Assembly: GCA_043774625.1 (NCBI GenBank)
Contig: JAYVTG010000089.1
Coordinates: forward strand, 1-32,370
Length of the DNA stretch: 32,370 nucleotides
Direction of reading: 5' to 3'
Source of the DNA: JAAFIP01 sp043774625
Lineage (GTDB): Bacteria > Pseudomonadota > Gammaproteobacteria > Burkholderiales > Burkholderiaceae_C
Both the position numbers and the translations under genes were made by a program. Below the pieces are notes generated by a model. It saw nothing but the letters and a program-made list of their open reading frames with translations, did no database searches and was not told where the DNA came from. Below are positions 1-7,726 of this stretch, in pieces. The stretch's first letter is position 1; each line of letters opens with the position of its first letter.

Positions 1-2
1 CG

Positions 3-431
3 CATAGCCGCAAACTCAGCCAAGTCAAAGACGCGCTCAACCAAGCCACCAGCATCGACTATGACACCAGCAACCGCCCCATCAAAGTCACCGACCGCAA
101 AGGCCAAGCCAGCCAAATCAGCTACAACGAACGCGGCCAAGTCAGCGCCATCACCAAGCCCGACCAAGCTATTCAGTACACCTACGACGCGCTAGGCCGC
201 CTGACCGAGGTACGCGACAACGCCACCGTCAGCACCCAGCAATACGACGACGCAGGCTGCCTGGCCGCCCGCAAAGTGCAAGCAGGCACCAGCGCAGACC
301 TGATCACCCAACGCTACGGCTACGACAGCCTGGAGAGGCTGGCGCAGATCAAATACATCAAGGCAGAAGCAACGGCCAGCGAACAACTGATCGAACAAAT
401 CGACTACCAATACGACAGCGCAGGCCATTGA
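3..431 (+). pseudogene. 3' part of an Rhs/YD-repeat protein gene, prematurely ended
   Basis: The frame opens before the window and runs 142 codons to a TGA at 429-431. It reads as degenerate YD repeats: YDALGRLTEV, YDDAGCLAARK, YGYDSLERLAQI and YQYDSAGH are spaced as in Rhs-family beta-shell proteins. Rhs proteins are large secreted polymorphic toxins or surface proteins; the core normally runs on through many more repeats to a conserved PxxxxDPxGL-type boundary and a variable toxic tip. Here translation stops just after a YDSAGH repeat and neither boundary nor tip follows, so this looks like a truncated relic or a displaced core fragment. The part upstream is not visible, so an intact start cannot be judged. 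Family assignment is secure; the pseudogene call is an inference from the missing C-terminal core. Confidence 0.75.
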
Positions 432-475
432 ACCGCCGCTGATAGCAACACCTGAAGAAATTTTAGGGGTAAACG

Positions 476-694
476 ATGAATAAATACCAAGCAACAGACG
501 ACACCCAGCGCGAGTTGTGGGCCATCAAAACTGAGACTGCTGCGCGTTACAAAACAGTAGTGCAATACTTTGCCCATCTGGCTTTGGCAACCGCTGCCAA
601 ACATGTACCGGGCTCGCCCCAGCCCATTCTTTTGCGTAAAGCTGTGGTTAAGCCAAAGTCATCTTCCAAAGCCAAGCGTGTTGTACTAGCATGA
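476..694 (+). CDS. small hypothetical protein (72 aa) behind the Rhs fragment
   Basis: An ATG at 476 is preceded by a good ribosome-binding sequence (AGGGG at 465-469, six bases before the start), which is the main reason to call it real. The product is 72 residues, soluble, with a helical N-terminal half (residues 1-45) and a strongly basic C-terminal tail rich in Lys, Ser and Pro (residues 50-72). I recognise no family. It starts 45 bp after the stop of the Rhs fragment. Small genes directly behind rhs genes are often immunity proteins, but its basic tail and the absence of a toxin tip give that idea little support. It could also be a remnant. Function unknown. Confidence 0.5.
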   Translation: MNKYQATDDTQRELWAIKTETAARYKTVVQYFAHLALATAAKHVPGSPQPILLRKAVVKPKSSSKAKRVVLA

Positions 695-734
695 GTAGCT
701 GAATACAGTGACGATTAGAGGTAAAAACCGCCTC

Positions 735-780
735 TAGTCAGCGCAGAATATGCGCGAGCAGCTATCAAATACATAGTAAT
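735..780. repeat. 48-bp interspersed repeat, copy a
   Basis: An intergenic copy of a short repeat with the core AATATGCGCGAGCAGCTAT followed by an AT-rich end (AAATACATAGTA). The same core occurs near 17798, 24920, 28315 and 30256 in one orientation or the other. It lies between the small ORF and the acyltransferase gene. It encodes nothing recognisable and has no clear terminator U-tract. Confidence 0.8.
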
Positions 781-841
781 CTGGCAGGCTAATGGTTACT
801 GCCAATAGCTAAAACAAGGCGTTTACCTGACCATAGCGCTT

Positions 842-1492
842 ATGCCCCACACCAGCGATTTCCCTCAGCCCTATGCCTACCAGTTCAAACCCAATCGCTG
901 GTCGCGCGCGGTGTTGCGCCTGATGGGCTGGAAGGTGCATTTTTACGGCTTTCCTACTTTGCAAGGCATTGCCGTGGTGTATCCGCACACCAGCAACTGG
1001 GACGCGCCGATCATGTTTTTGGCTAAATCGGCTATTGGTGTCAAGGTTATGTTTTGGGCTAAAGACACGCTGTTTCGTGTGCCACTGTTGGGCATCTGGC
1101 TGCGCTGGCTGGGCGGGGTGCCGGTGCAGCGCACGTCTGCGGCGGGCGTGGTGGGGCAGGTGGCCAGCTTGATGGCGCAGCACAAGCACAACAACCGCTA
1201 TTTTTGGCTGGGCCTGGCACCTGAGGGCACGCGCAAATTCATTCCGGGCTGGCGTAGCGGTTTTTACCAGACTGCCGTGCAGGCTGGTGTGCCTTTGGCC
1301 TTGGTCAAGCTGGATTACGCCAGCAAGAACATTTCTATTTGCGACTTTGTCTCGCTCACGGGCCAAGTGGTGGTGGACATGGCCCGCATTGCCGATGTTT
1401 ACAAGGGCGTGACGGGGCTGCTGCCAGCCAATGCAGCGCCCGTACAACTGCTTGACCCGAATGTCTCGCGCGGGGATACTGTGGTGCGATAA
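842..1492 (+). CDS. 1-acyl-sn-glycerol-3-phosphate acyltransferase-family protein (PlsC-like)
   Basis: The 216-residue product carries both hallmark motifs of the PlsC/LPLAT acyltransferases: HTSNWD (H-x4-D, the catalytic pair, near residue 49) and APEGTRK (the EGTR substrate-binding motif, near residue 128). These enzymes move a fatty acyl chain from acyl-CoA or acyl-ACP to lysophosphatidate or a related acceptor at the inner face of the cytoplasmic membrane. It is shorter than canonical PlsC and, as in a divergent subgroup, has a tryptophan (NWD) inside the first motif, so the natural acceptor may not be lysophosphatidate. The start at 842 is the first ATG in frame. hemF begins 51 bp after its stop. 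Family call is firm, exact substrate is not. Confidence 0.85.
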   Translation: MPHTSDFPQPYAYQFKPNRWSRAVLRLMGWKVHFYGFPTLQGIAVVYPHTSNWDAPIMFLAKSAIGVKVMFWAKDTLFRVPLLGIWLRWLGGVPVQRTSAAGVVGQVASLMAQHKHNNRYFWLGLAPEGTRKFIPGWRSGFYQTAVQAGVPLALVKLDYASKNISICDFVSLTGQVVVDMARIADVYKGVTGLLPANAAPVQLLDPNVSRGDTVVR

Positions 1493-1543
1493 ACTCATTT
1501 GAATTGTCATTTTTCAAGGCACGCCAGAGCCACCGTCACACCC

Positions 1544-2452
1544 ATGAGCACTGCTACCGTTCGCAACTATTTGCTTAGGCTTCAAGCGCACATCACCTCC
1601 ACCATAGCCAAAGTGGACGGGCAAGACTTTGCTGTAGACGCATGGGAAAAAGCCGCCAACGAGCCGCTGCAAGGCAATGGCATTACCAAAATTTTAGAAA
1701 ATGGCACGGTGTTTGAACGCGCCGGTTGCGGCTTTAGCCATGTGCGCGGTGCCAGTCTGCCGCCGTCGGCCACGCACAGCCGCCCTGAACTGGCAGGTGC
1801 CCCGTTTGCGGCGATGGGTGTGTCTTTGGTTTTTCATCCGCGCAACCCCTATGCGCCCACGGTGCACATGAATGTGCGTGCGCTCAGTGCAGAGCCCGAG
1901 GGTAAAGAGCCGGTGTTCTGGTTTGGCGGCGGCATGGACTTGACGCCGTATTACGGCTTTGAAGAAGATGCCGTGCACTTTCATACCGTGTGCAAAAACG
2001 CGTTGGCACCTTTTGGCGCAGACAAATACCCGAAATACAAAACCTGGTGCGACGAATATTTTTTTCTCAAGCACCGCAACGAGCCACGCGGCATTGGCGG
2101 CATATTTTTTGACGACTTTAGCGAGGGCGGTTTTGACAACGGCCTGGCATTGATCAGCGCGGTGGGCGATGCATTTTTAGACGCGTATCTGCCTATTTTG
2201 GGGCGGCGCATCGCTACACCATTTACCCAGAAAGAACGCGATTTTCAGCTCTATCGCCGTGGCCGTTATGTGGAATTTAACCTGGTGTGGGACCGTGGCA
2301 CCCACTTTGGCTTGCAGTCTGGTGGGCGTACAGAATCCATTTTGATGAGCATGCCGCCATTGGCCAGTTGGTCGTATGCGCACACCCCGGTCAGTGGGTC
2401 TGCCGAAGACGATTTGACCAAGAAGTTTTTGATTAAAAAGGAGTGGGTGTGA
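1544..2452 (+). CDS. hemF: oxygen-dependent coproporphyrinogen III oxidase
   Basis: HemF converts coproporphyrinogen III to protoporphyrinogen IX with O2, an aerobic step of haem synthesis in the cytoplasm. The 302-aa product has the usual family length and motifs: VHMNVR near residue 107, FGGGMDLTPYY near 127, EPRGIGGIFFDDF near 180 and a C-terminal block GRYVEFNLVWDRGTHFGL. I chose the ATG at 1544 over an in-frame TTG at 1499 because the family N-terminus aligns with it and the 15-residue extension looks non-conserved. The TGA stop at 2450-2452 overlaps the start of nadD, so the two are translationally coupled. hemH lies about 23 kb further on. Very confident. Confidence 0.97.
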   Translation: MSTATVRNYLLRLQAHITSTIAKVDGQDFAVDAWEKAANEPLQGNGITKILENGTVFERAGCGFSHVRGASLPPSATHSRPELAGAPFAAMGVSLVFHPRNPYAPTVHMNVRALSAEPEGKEPVFWFGGGMDLTPYYGFEEDAVHFHTVCKNALAPFGADKYPKYKTWCDEYFFLKHRNEPRGIGGIFFDDFSEGGFDNGLALISAVGDAFLDAYLPILGRRIATPFTQKERDFQLYRRGRYVEFNLVWDRGTHFGLQSGGRTESILMSMPPLASWSYAHTPVSGSAEDDLTKKFLIKKEWV

Positions 2453-3117
2453 CTTTACAGCAGACGGATGCGCAGCGCGTGGGTGAGCGCGTGTTCCACC
2501 GCGTAGGCATCTACGGCGGTGCGTTTGACCCGCCGCACCTGGCGCACTATGCGCTGGCACAATCTGCCATCACGCAATTGCAACTGGACGTTCTGCATAT
2601 CTTGCCCACTGGCTCAGCCTGGCACAAAACCCGGGTGGTCAGCAGTGGTGCACAGCACCGCCTGGCCATGACGCATTTGGCCTTTGACGATTTGCCCCAC
2701 GCGCTGGTAGATGACCGCGAAATACGTCGCGCGGGAGCAACGTACACCGTGGACACTTTGTGGGAGCTGCGCGAGCAGTATGCCGATGCCCAACTGTTTT
2801 TGGTGATGGGTGCCGACCAGTTGGCCGCCTTCAGCAGTTGGCACCGTTACCAGGAGATTGTGCAAATTGCTACAATTTCAGTAGCTGCTCGCGCATATTC
2901 CACGCTGACAATGGCCAGTTTCAGCCCCGAAATCGGTTTAAAGATGCTCAATGCCAAGCCCGGTACAATACAGCCTGTACAGATTGACATGCCCGCCATG
3001 CCCATCAGCGCAACCGAAATACGTGCACGTGCGTCCCGCTGTGAGCCGATAGACCATCTGGTCAAACCCGCTTTGGCGCGCTATATTGCTACCCATCACC
3101 TTTACCAGAACACTTAA
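2449..3117 (+). CDS. nadD: nicotinate-nucleotide adenylyltransferase
   Basis: NadD makes deamido-NAD from nicotinate mononucleotide and ATP. The nucleotidyltransferase signature GGAFDPPHLAH is at about residues 22-33 and the C-terminal SATEIRAR (the ISSTxIR motif) at about 187. A GTG at 2449 sits five bases behind a perfect AAGGAG (2438-2443), so I prefer it to the GTG at 2443; both overlap the hemF stop. The TAA stop shares its last A with the rsfS start. Odd feature: bases 2866-2916 (about residues 139-156) match the interspersed repeat found between genes elsewhere in this window, in frame and with no stop. That segment lies in the loop-rich part between the Rossmann core and the SATEIRAR motif, where NadD proteins vary. 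Function is probably intact. Confidence 0.96.
   Translation: MTLQQTDAQRVGERVFHRVGIYGGAFDPPHLAHYALAQSAITQLQLDVLHILPTGSAWHKTRVVSSGAQHRLAMTHLAFDDLPHALVDDREIRRAGATYTVDTLWELREQYADAQLFLVMGADQLAAFSSWHRYQEIVQIATISVAARAYSTLTMASFSPEIGLKMLNAKPGTIQPVQIDMPAMPISATEIRARASRCEPIDHLVKPALARYIATHHLYQNT
2866..2916. repeat. interspersed repeat inside nadD, copy b
   Basis: This stretch shares an uninterrupted 28-base match (2880-2907) with the intergenic copy at 30256-30306, running from AGTAGCTGCTCGCG through TTCCACGCTG. It is read in frame through nadD. Identity at this length with a non-coding repeat is not explained by protein conservation. Confidence 0.85.
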
Positions 3118-3845
3118 TGTCTGAATCCGCTGCCAAAAAAGACACCGCCAAACTCCAACGCGCCATCATTGATGGCCTGGAGGACGTCAAAGCCCAAGAG
3201 ATTGCTGTTTTTGACACCGAACACCTGTCCTCCCTGTTTGAGCGTGTCATTATCGCCAGCGGCACTTCCAACCGCCAAACCAAGGCCCTGGCCAGCAGCG
3301 TGCGCGACGCTGTGCGTGAAGCAGGTTTTGCCAAGCCGCGCATCGAGGGCGAAGACAATGGCGAATGGATCATTGTGGACTGCGGGCCCTGTGTGGTGCA
3401 CATCATGCAGCCCGCCATTCGTACCTATTACCATCTGGAAGAGATTTGGGGTGAAAAGCCGGTGCGCATGAAGCTGGGCGCTGCCAAACCGGCTATGCCT
3501 AAAGCCGCTGCGCCCGCTGCACCAGCCAAAAAATCCAAAGAACCCACACTACGCCGCAGCAGCGCCGCCAAAACGGCTATCAAGGCGCAAGAGCAGGCAG
3601 CCAAGGCCGAAAAGGCTGCGTCAAAGCGCAAACCTGCAAGCAAAACGCTACCGCCACGTGCCAAAAACGCCCAATCGGTGCTCAAGTCCTTGGCAAAACC
3701 TGCGACCAAAACGGCAACCAAGCCTGCGGGCAAACCACCGATGAAAGTGGTGGGCAAGCCTATGGTGAAGCCAGCGGGTAAAACTGCAGCCAAAACCACA
3801 CCCAAAACTGCATCCAAACCAGCCGTCAAGCCACGCAAGGCCTAG
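3117..3845 (+). CDS. rsfS: ribosomal silencing factor RsfS with a long basic C-terminal tail
   Basis: RsfS binds uL14 on the 50S subunit and blocks 30S joining when nutrients are short. Residues 1-118 are the whole family domain, including GEWIIVDCGPCVVHIM and RTYYHLEEIWG. Most RsfS proteins end about there; this one is 242 aa because a low-complexity tail of about 120 residues follows, almost only Lys, Ala, Pro, Thr, Ser and Arg with repeated KPA/KTA/PAGK units, much like histone H1 or AlgP tails. It starts with an ATG that overlaps the nadD stop (TAATG) and rlmH follows after 8 bp, so it is in the same transcript. The tail is probably disordered and RNA-binding, which is inference. Family call is certain. 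Confidence 0.96.
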   Translation: MSESAAKKDTAKLQRAIIDGLEDVKAQEIAVFDTEHLSSLFERVIIASGTSNRQTKALASSVRDAVREAGFAKPRIEGEDNGEWIIVDCGPCVVHIMQPAIRTYYHLEEIWGEKPVRMKLGAAKPAMPKAAAPAAPAKKSKEPTLRRSSAAKTAIKAQEQAAKAEKAASKRKPASKTLPPRAKNAQSVLKSLAKPATKTATKPAGKPPMKVVGKPMVKPAGKTAAKTTPKTASKPAVKPRKA

Positions 3846-3853
3846 GTACTGCC

Positions 3854-4321
3854 ATGCGCTTGCTGATCGTAGCCGTCGGCCAGCGCATACCCGACTGGGC
3901 GCAAACCGCCTGGGACGATTACGCCAAGCGGTTCCCTTCTGAGCTGAAGGTTGAGCTGAAAGCCGTTAAAACCGAACCACGCGGCTCTAAAACGCTGGAG
4001 AATTTGCTAGCCGCTGAGCGCGAACGTATTGAAGCTGCCATTCCACGCGGCTGCCGTATAGCGGCGCTGGACGAACGCGGCACCAGCCTCACGACCAAGG
4101 CGCTGGCCACCCGCTTGACCGACTGGCAATTGAGCGGTGACGATGTAGCCCTCATCATCGGCGGCCCCGACGGTTTGCAACCCGAATTTCGCCAAGCGGC
4201 GCACGAGCGTATTCGCCTGTCTGACCTGACTTTGCCGCATGCCATGGCGCGCGTGCTGTTGATTGAGCAGTTGTACCGGGCGTGGTCGGTCAATGCGGGG
4301 CATCCGTACCATCGTGAATAA
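3854..4321 (+). CDS. rlmH: 23S rRNA (pseudouridine-1915 N3) methyltransferase
   Basis: RlmH is a SPOUT-fold methyltransferase that uses S-adenosylmethionine to methylate pseudouridine 1915 in helix 69 of 23S rRNA in assembled 70S ribosomes. The 155-aa product has the expected length and the knot signature: IGGPDGL near residue 102 and the highly conserved C-terminal block from LTLPHAMARVLLIEQLYRAW to the final HPYHRE. It lies 8 bp after rsfS, the common bacterial pairing, and its last codons overlap the GTG start of maf (4314). Certain. Confidence 0.97.
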   Translation: MRLLIVAVGQRIPDWAQTAWDDYAKRFPSELKVELKAVKTEPRGSKTLENLLAAERERIEAAIPRGCRIAALDERGTSLTTKALATRLTDWQLSGDDVALIIGGPDGLQPEFRQAAHERIRLSDLTLPHAMARVLLIEQLYRAWSVNAGHPYHRE

Positions 4322-4916
4322 ATCCATTTATCTAGCCTCCCAAAGTCCGCGCCGTGCCCAGTTGCTGGAACAGTTGGGTGTACGTTTTGAATTGTTGGTT
4401 GCCGACGCTACCGAAGATGCAGAAAGTCTGGAAGATGCTCTTAAAAACGAAGCGCCTGCCGCATATGTGCAGCGGGTTACCGGCTTAAAGCTGGACGCAG
4501 CCCTAGCCCGTATGCAGCGGCGAAACTTGCCCACAGCCCCTGTGCTGTGTTCAGACACCACCGTGGCCCTGGGGCGCAACATGTACGGCAAACCGCTGGA
4601 TGCCAAAGACGCTCAGCGTATGTTGACTGAGCTTTCTGGCAAGACGCACCGCGTGTTGACCGCAGTTGCCGTGCAGCATGGACGCAAGCGGGTGATGGCG
4701 TTGTCGATATCGCAAGTGCGTTTTGCTCCGTTGAGCACAGCGCAAATCAAGGCCTATGTAGCGACGGGTGAGCCACTGGGCAAAGCGGGCGCGTATGCCG
4801 TGCAGGGCAGGGCGGCGGCTTTTGTAGAACGCATGGCGGGTAGCTACAGCGGCATCATGGGATTGCCGATGTTTGAAACGGCATCGCTGTTGCGCGGGTT
4901 GAAGTTGATTGGGTAG
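4314..4916 (+). CDS. maf: Maf-family nucleoside triphosphate pyrophosphatase
   Basis: Maf/YhdE proteins hydrolyse dTTP, UTP or modified nucleotides to the monophosphate and keep them out of nucleic acids. The 200-aa product starts with LASQSPRRAQLL (the SxSPRR active-site loop), has CSDTTVALG near residue 79, the GEPLGKAGAYAVQG block and GSYSGIMGLP near the end. The start is the GTG at 4314, which overlaps the rlmH stop region; an upstream in-frame start at 4263 would lie wholly inside rlmH and adds a non-conserved extension. It is the last gene of the hemF-nadD-rsfS-rlmH-maf run. The block GKAGAY...GSYS points to the YhdE (dTTP/UTP) subgroup, which I hold less firmly than the family. Confidence 0.94.
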   Translation: MNKSIYLASQSPRRAQLLEQLGVRFELLVADATEDAESLEDALKNEAPAAYVQRVTGLKLDAALARMQRRNLPTAPVLCSDTTVALGRNMYGKPLDAKDAQRMLTELSGKTHRVLTAVAVQHGRKRVMALSISQVRFAPLSTAQIKAYVATGEPLGKAGAYAVQGRAAAFVERMAGSYSGIMGLPMFETASLLRGLKLIG

Positions 4917-4940
4917 TTGATACGCTCTCGGTGAGCTGGG

Positions 4941-5140
4941 AGAGTTTGCGCTGTCAGGCACTGTAGCTGCGCGGATACCTTCGGGGCTGGGAGCGCTTGC
5001 GCTGTCAGGCACTGTGCGTGGGCGGATACCTTCGTGTCCTCCGCCAGGGTATAGGTCTTGGCTTCTTGTCAGCTTTTGTACCTGGCTCCCCCTTTTACCT
5101 ACGGTATCCGCCCACGCACAGTGCCTGACAGCGCAAACGC
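4941..5140. repeat. hairpin module A, copy 1, with an extra tandem arm
   Basis: Two 39-base arms stand in direct tandem at 4941-4979 and 4992-5030, separated by a 12-base spacer. The second arm pairs with an inverted arm at 5103-5140. The inner 30 bases (5001-5030 against 5103-5132) are a perfect inverted repeat and it extends to 38 pairs with one mismatch. Each arm runs GCGCTTGCGCTGTCAGGCA, then a variable stretch of about 10 bases, then GCGGATACC. The 72-base loop (5031-5102) is nearly identical to the loops at 27151-27222 and 32281-32352. It lies between maf and rng. Confidence 0.9.
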
Positions 5141-5202
5141 GTGGCGGGGGGGGCCGTGTATGACTGTTGCAGTTGCTGTTGCGAGCCAACCCCCACAGTT
5201 GG

Positions 5203-5330
5203 GGCGTATGTCGATGGTCTGTGCAGCGTAGCGGCATAAGAGGAGGAGGCGCGTACAAAACGACGCAAGAAGATACTTAGCCCCACGCCGGGGGACAGCC
5301 GCGTAGCTGCACAGGCCAGCGGCATACGCC
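5203..5330. repeat. hairpin module B, copy 1
   Basis: The arm 5203-5234 pairs imperfectly (about 26 of 32 positions) with 5299-5330 around a 64-base loop. The loop contains GCGCGTACAAAAC, also present (inverted) in the loop of the copy at 26919-27059. It begins 62 bp after module A ends, the same spacing as in copy 2. The remaining bases up to rng (5331-5440) hold GC-rich sequence without a recognised gene. Confidence 0.8.
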
Positions 5331-5440
5331 TACGCGAGGTGCAAAGCATACGCCCGCGCGAGAAACCGGCATGCGTCCGTGCGAAAAGTCAGTCCCACGA
5401 TGCATCAAAGCGACCCTAAAAGATGTTCAAATAAGAAACT

Positions 5441-6925
5441 ATGCAGCAAGACATTTTGATCAACTGGAGCCCGCAAGAAACCCGCGTTGCCGTGGTAGAA
5501 AACGGTGCCGTGCAAGAACTGCACACCGAGCGAACCTTAGAGCGTGGCCTGGTTGGCAACGTGTACCTGGGCAAGGTAGCGCGCGTGCTGCCGGGCATGC
5601 AGTCTGCTTTTATCGACATTGGACTGGACAAAGCCGCGTTTTTGCATGTGGCGGATTTACTGTCTGCGCAGCAAGCCCACGCGGGCGCGCGCAATCACGA
5701 CACAGACCCTGCACCGGCTGCGCCCATGCCCATAGAAAAGCAGGTGTTTGAAGGCCAGTCGCTCATGGTGCAGGTTATCAAAGACCCGATAGGCAGCAAA
5801 GGCGCGCGTTTGTCCACACAGATCAGCATTGCTGGGCGGCAACTGGTGTTTTTGCCGCAAGACAACCATATCGGCGTGTCGCAAAAAATCCCCATGGCAC
5901 AGCGCGACGCATTGCGTGCGCGGGTGTTGGCTGTGGCTGGTAACGATGGTGGCGGATTTATTTTGCGCACCAATGCAGAAGACGCCACAGACGCCGAACT
6001 GGGCGATGACGTGGCCTATCTGCGCAAAACCTGGGCGCGCATTCGCGAATCGGCTACACGCCTGCCACCCAAATCTGTTTTGCATACCGATTTGAATTTG
6101 CTGCAACGTGTGCTACGCGACCTGACGGGGGAAGAGACGCAAAGCATTCGTATCGATTCTCGCGAACAATTTGATGCGTTGCAGGTTTTTGGCCAAGAGT
6201 TTATGCCCACTGCAGCCATCAAATTGCAACACTACAAAGGCGAGCGGCCTATTTTTGACCTGCACAGCATCGACGAAGACATTACCCGCGCTTTGGGTAA
6301 GCGGGTGGACTTGAAGTCTGGCGGCTACCTGATCATCGACCAAACAGAAGCGCTGACCACGGTGGACGTGAACACTGGCGGTTATGTGGGAGCGCGCAAT
6401 TTTGACGATACGATTTTCAAGACCAATCTGGAAGCGACCTTGGCCATTGCGCGGCAACTGCGTTTGCGCAATTTGGGGGGGGTCATCATCGTGGACTTTA
6501 TCGACATGACGCGCGAAGACCACCGCAGCACCGTGCTGGCTGAGTTTCGCAAGCAGTTGCAGCGTGACCGCGTCAAAACCATGGCGGGTGAGTTTTCGCA
6601 ACTGGGTTTGGTAGAGATGACGCGCAAACGCACGCGCGAGTCGCTGGCCCATATGCTGTGCGAGCCGTGCGCTGTTTGCTCTGGAAAAGGTAGCGTAAAA
6701 ACAGCACGCAGTGTGGCGTATGACATTTTGCGAGAGATTTTGCGCGAGGCCAGGCAGTTCAACCCGCGAGAGTTTCGCATTGTTGCAGACCCCAAGGTGA
6801 TTGAACTGTTTTTGGATGAAGAAAGCCAACACCTGGCCGGCCTGAGCGACTTTATTGGCAAACCCATTTCCTTGCAGGCCGAGTCCGCCATGAGCCAGGA
6901 ACAATACGACATTGTGTTGCTCTAG
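5441..6925 (+). CDS. rng: ribonuclease G
   Basis: RNase G is a single-strand endoribonuclease of the RNase E/G family that trims the 16S rRNA 5' end and degrades some mRNAs. The 494-aa length equals that of RNase G, without the long scaffold tail of RNase E. An S1-type domain lies near residues 35-125 (GNVYLGKVARVLPGMQSAF). The catalytic metal-binding acids are recognisable in TTVDVNTGG (near residue 308) and VDFIDM (near 352). A zinc-link-like CEPCAVCSGKG follows near 406. The ATG at 5441 gives the normal MQQDILIN start; its Shine-Dalgarno is weak. It normally follows maf directly in related genomes (established knowledge); here over 500 bp of repeat DNA intervenes, so it probably needs its own promoter. 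Confidence 0.96.
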   Translation: MQQDILINWSPQETRVAVVENGAVQELHTERTLERGLVGNVYLGKVARVLPGMQSAFIDIGLDKAAFLHVADLLSAQQAHAGARNHDTDPAPAAPMPIEKQVFEGQSLMVQVIKDPIGSKGARLSTQISIAGRQLVFLPQDNHIGVSQKIPMAQRDALRARVLAVAGNDGGGFILRTNAEDATDAELGDDVAYLRKTWARIRESATRLPPKSVLHTDLNLLQRVLRDLTGEETQSIRIDSREQFDALQVFGQEFMPTAAIKLQHYKGERPIFDLHSIDEDITRALGKRVDLKSGGYLIIDQTEALTTVDVNTGGYVGARNFDDTIFKTNLEATLAIARQLRLRNLGGVIIVDFIDMTREDHRSTVLAEFRKQLQRDRVKTMAGEFSQLGLVEMTRKRTRESLAHMLCEPCAVCSGKGSVKTARSVAYDILREILREARQFNPREFRIVADPKVIELFLDEESQHLAGLSDFIGKPISLQAESAMSQEQYDIVLL

Positions 6926-6979
6926 CAGCCGCAGTGCATTTCACGTTCACAGCGCACCACCAACCGCATACGCAATCGC

Positions 6980-7726
6980 ATGATCCATTCCCGCATCCCC
7001 ATCTTGATGTACCACCAGGTGGATGCGCGCCCAGCCAAAGGCACACCTTTGCGTGGCCTGGTCGTGTCGCCACACAATTTCTCCAGCCAGATGGCGTGGC
7101 TGAAGCGTTTAGGTTTTCAAGGCTTGTCGCTGCCGCAGTTGATGCCCTATTTGTTGGGTGAAAAAACGAGCAAGGTGGTGGGCATCAGCTTTGATGACGG
7201 CTATGTAAACAATCTGGACCACGCACTGCCCATATTGCAAAAATTCGGGTTTTCGGCTACCTGCTACATCGTTAGCGACCAACCCGGCGGCAGCAATGTG
7301 TGGGATCACGGTAAAGGTATTGCCCCCCAACCTCTGATGACCCACTTTCAGATGCGCCAGTGGGTGGCTGGCGGACAAGATATTGGCGCGCACACGTGTA
7401 GCCATGCGGACTTGACCACTTTGTCTGCACGCCAGGCGCAGCAAGAAATTGCAGGCTGCAAACGGCAACTGGAAGATGCCTTGGGCAGCGCCGTGGCACA
7501 TTTTTGCTATCCCTATGGTTTGTATGATGCCAGCCATGTAACCATGGTGCAGAGCGCTGGCTACCTGACAGCAACGACCACGCAGCGCGGGCGGGCTCAT
7601 GTGGCGGCGGCTGCAACGAATCAAGCGGGGCTATTTACGCTGCCGCGTGTTCCTGTAATGGGGTCAACCTGGTGGCTGCAGTTTGTGCGCAAAATAACCA
7701 CGGGCTATGAAGATGGCCGCCAGTGA
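6980..7726 (+). CDS. polysaccharide deacetylase family protein (NodB-like, CE4)
   Basis: The 248-aa product has the CE4 metal and catalytic motifs in order: MYHQVD near residue 10, SFDDGY near 70 (motif 1, catalytic Asp and metal Asp), HTCSH near 138 (motif 2, the two metal-binding His) and CYPYGLYD near 176 (motif 3). Such enzymes remove N-acetyl or O-acetyl groups from polysaccharide or glycolipid sugars. There is no signal peptide, so it may act on a cytoplasmic lipid-linked intermediate. It overlaps the following GT4 gene by 20 bases, and together with that gene it forms a + strand unit of cell-surface glycan synthesis. Exact substrate unknown. Confidence 0.88.
   Translation: MIHSRIPILMYHQVDARPAKGTPLRGLVVSPHNFSSQMAWLKRLGFQGLSLPQLMPYLLGEKTSKVVGISFDDGYVNNLDHALPILQKFGFSATCYIVSDQPGGSNVWDHGKGIAPQPLMTHFQMRQWVAGGQDIGAHTCSHADLTTLSARQAQQEIAGCKRQLEDALGSAVAHFCYPYGLYDASHVTMVQSAGYLTATTTQRGRAHVAAAATNQAGLFTLPRVPVMGSTWWLQFVRKITTGYEDGRQ

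Noticed and set aside
1694..2074. Long antisense ORFs within hemF, tolB, pal, rng and other GC-rich genes
   Set aside because: They are shadows caused by codon bias of the true frame and show no domains.
4941..5030. Tandem repeat with 51-base period as a CRISPR array
   Set aside because: Only two units, spacers of 12 bases that are themselves alike, and no cas genes.
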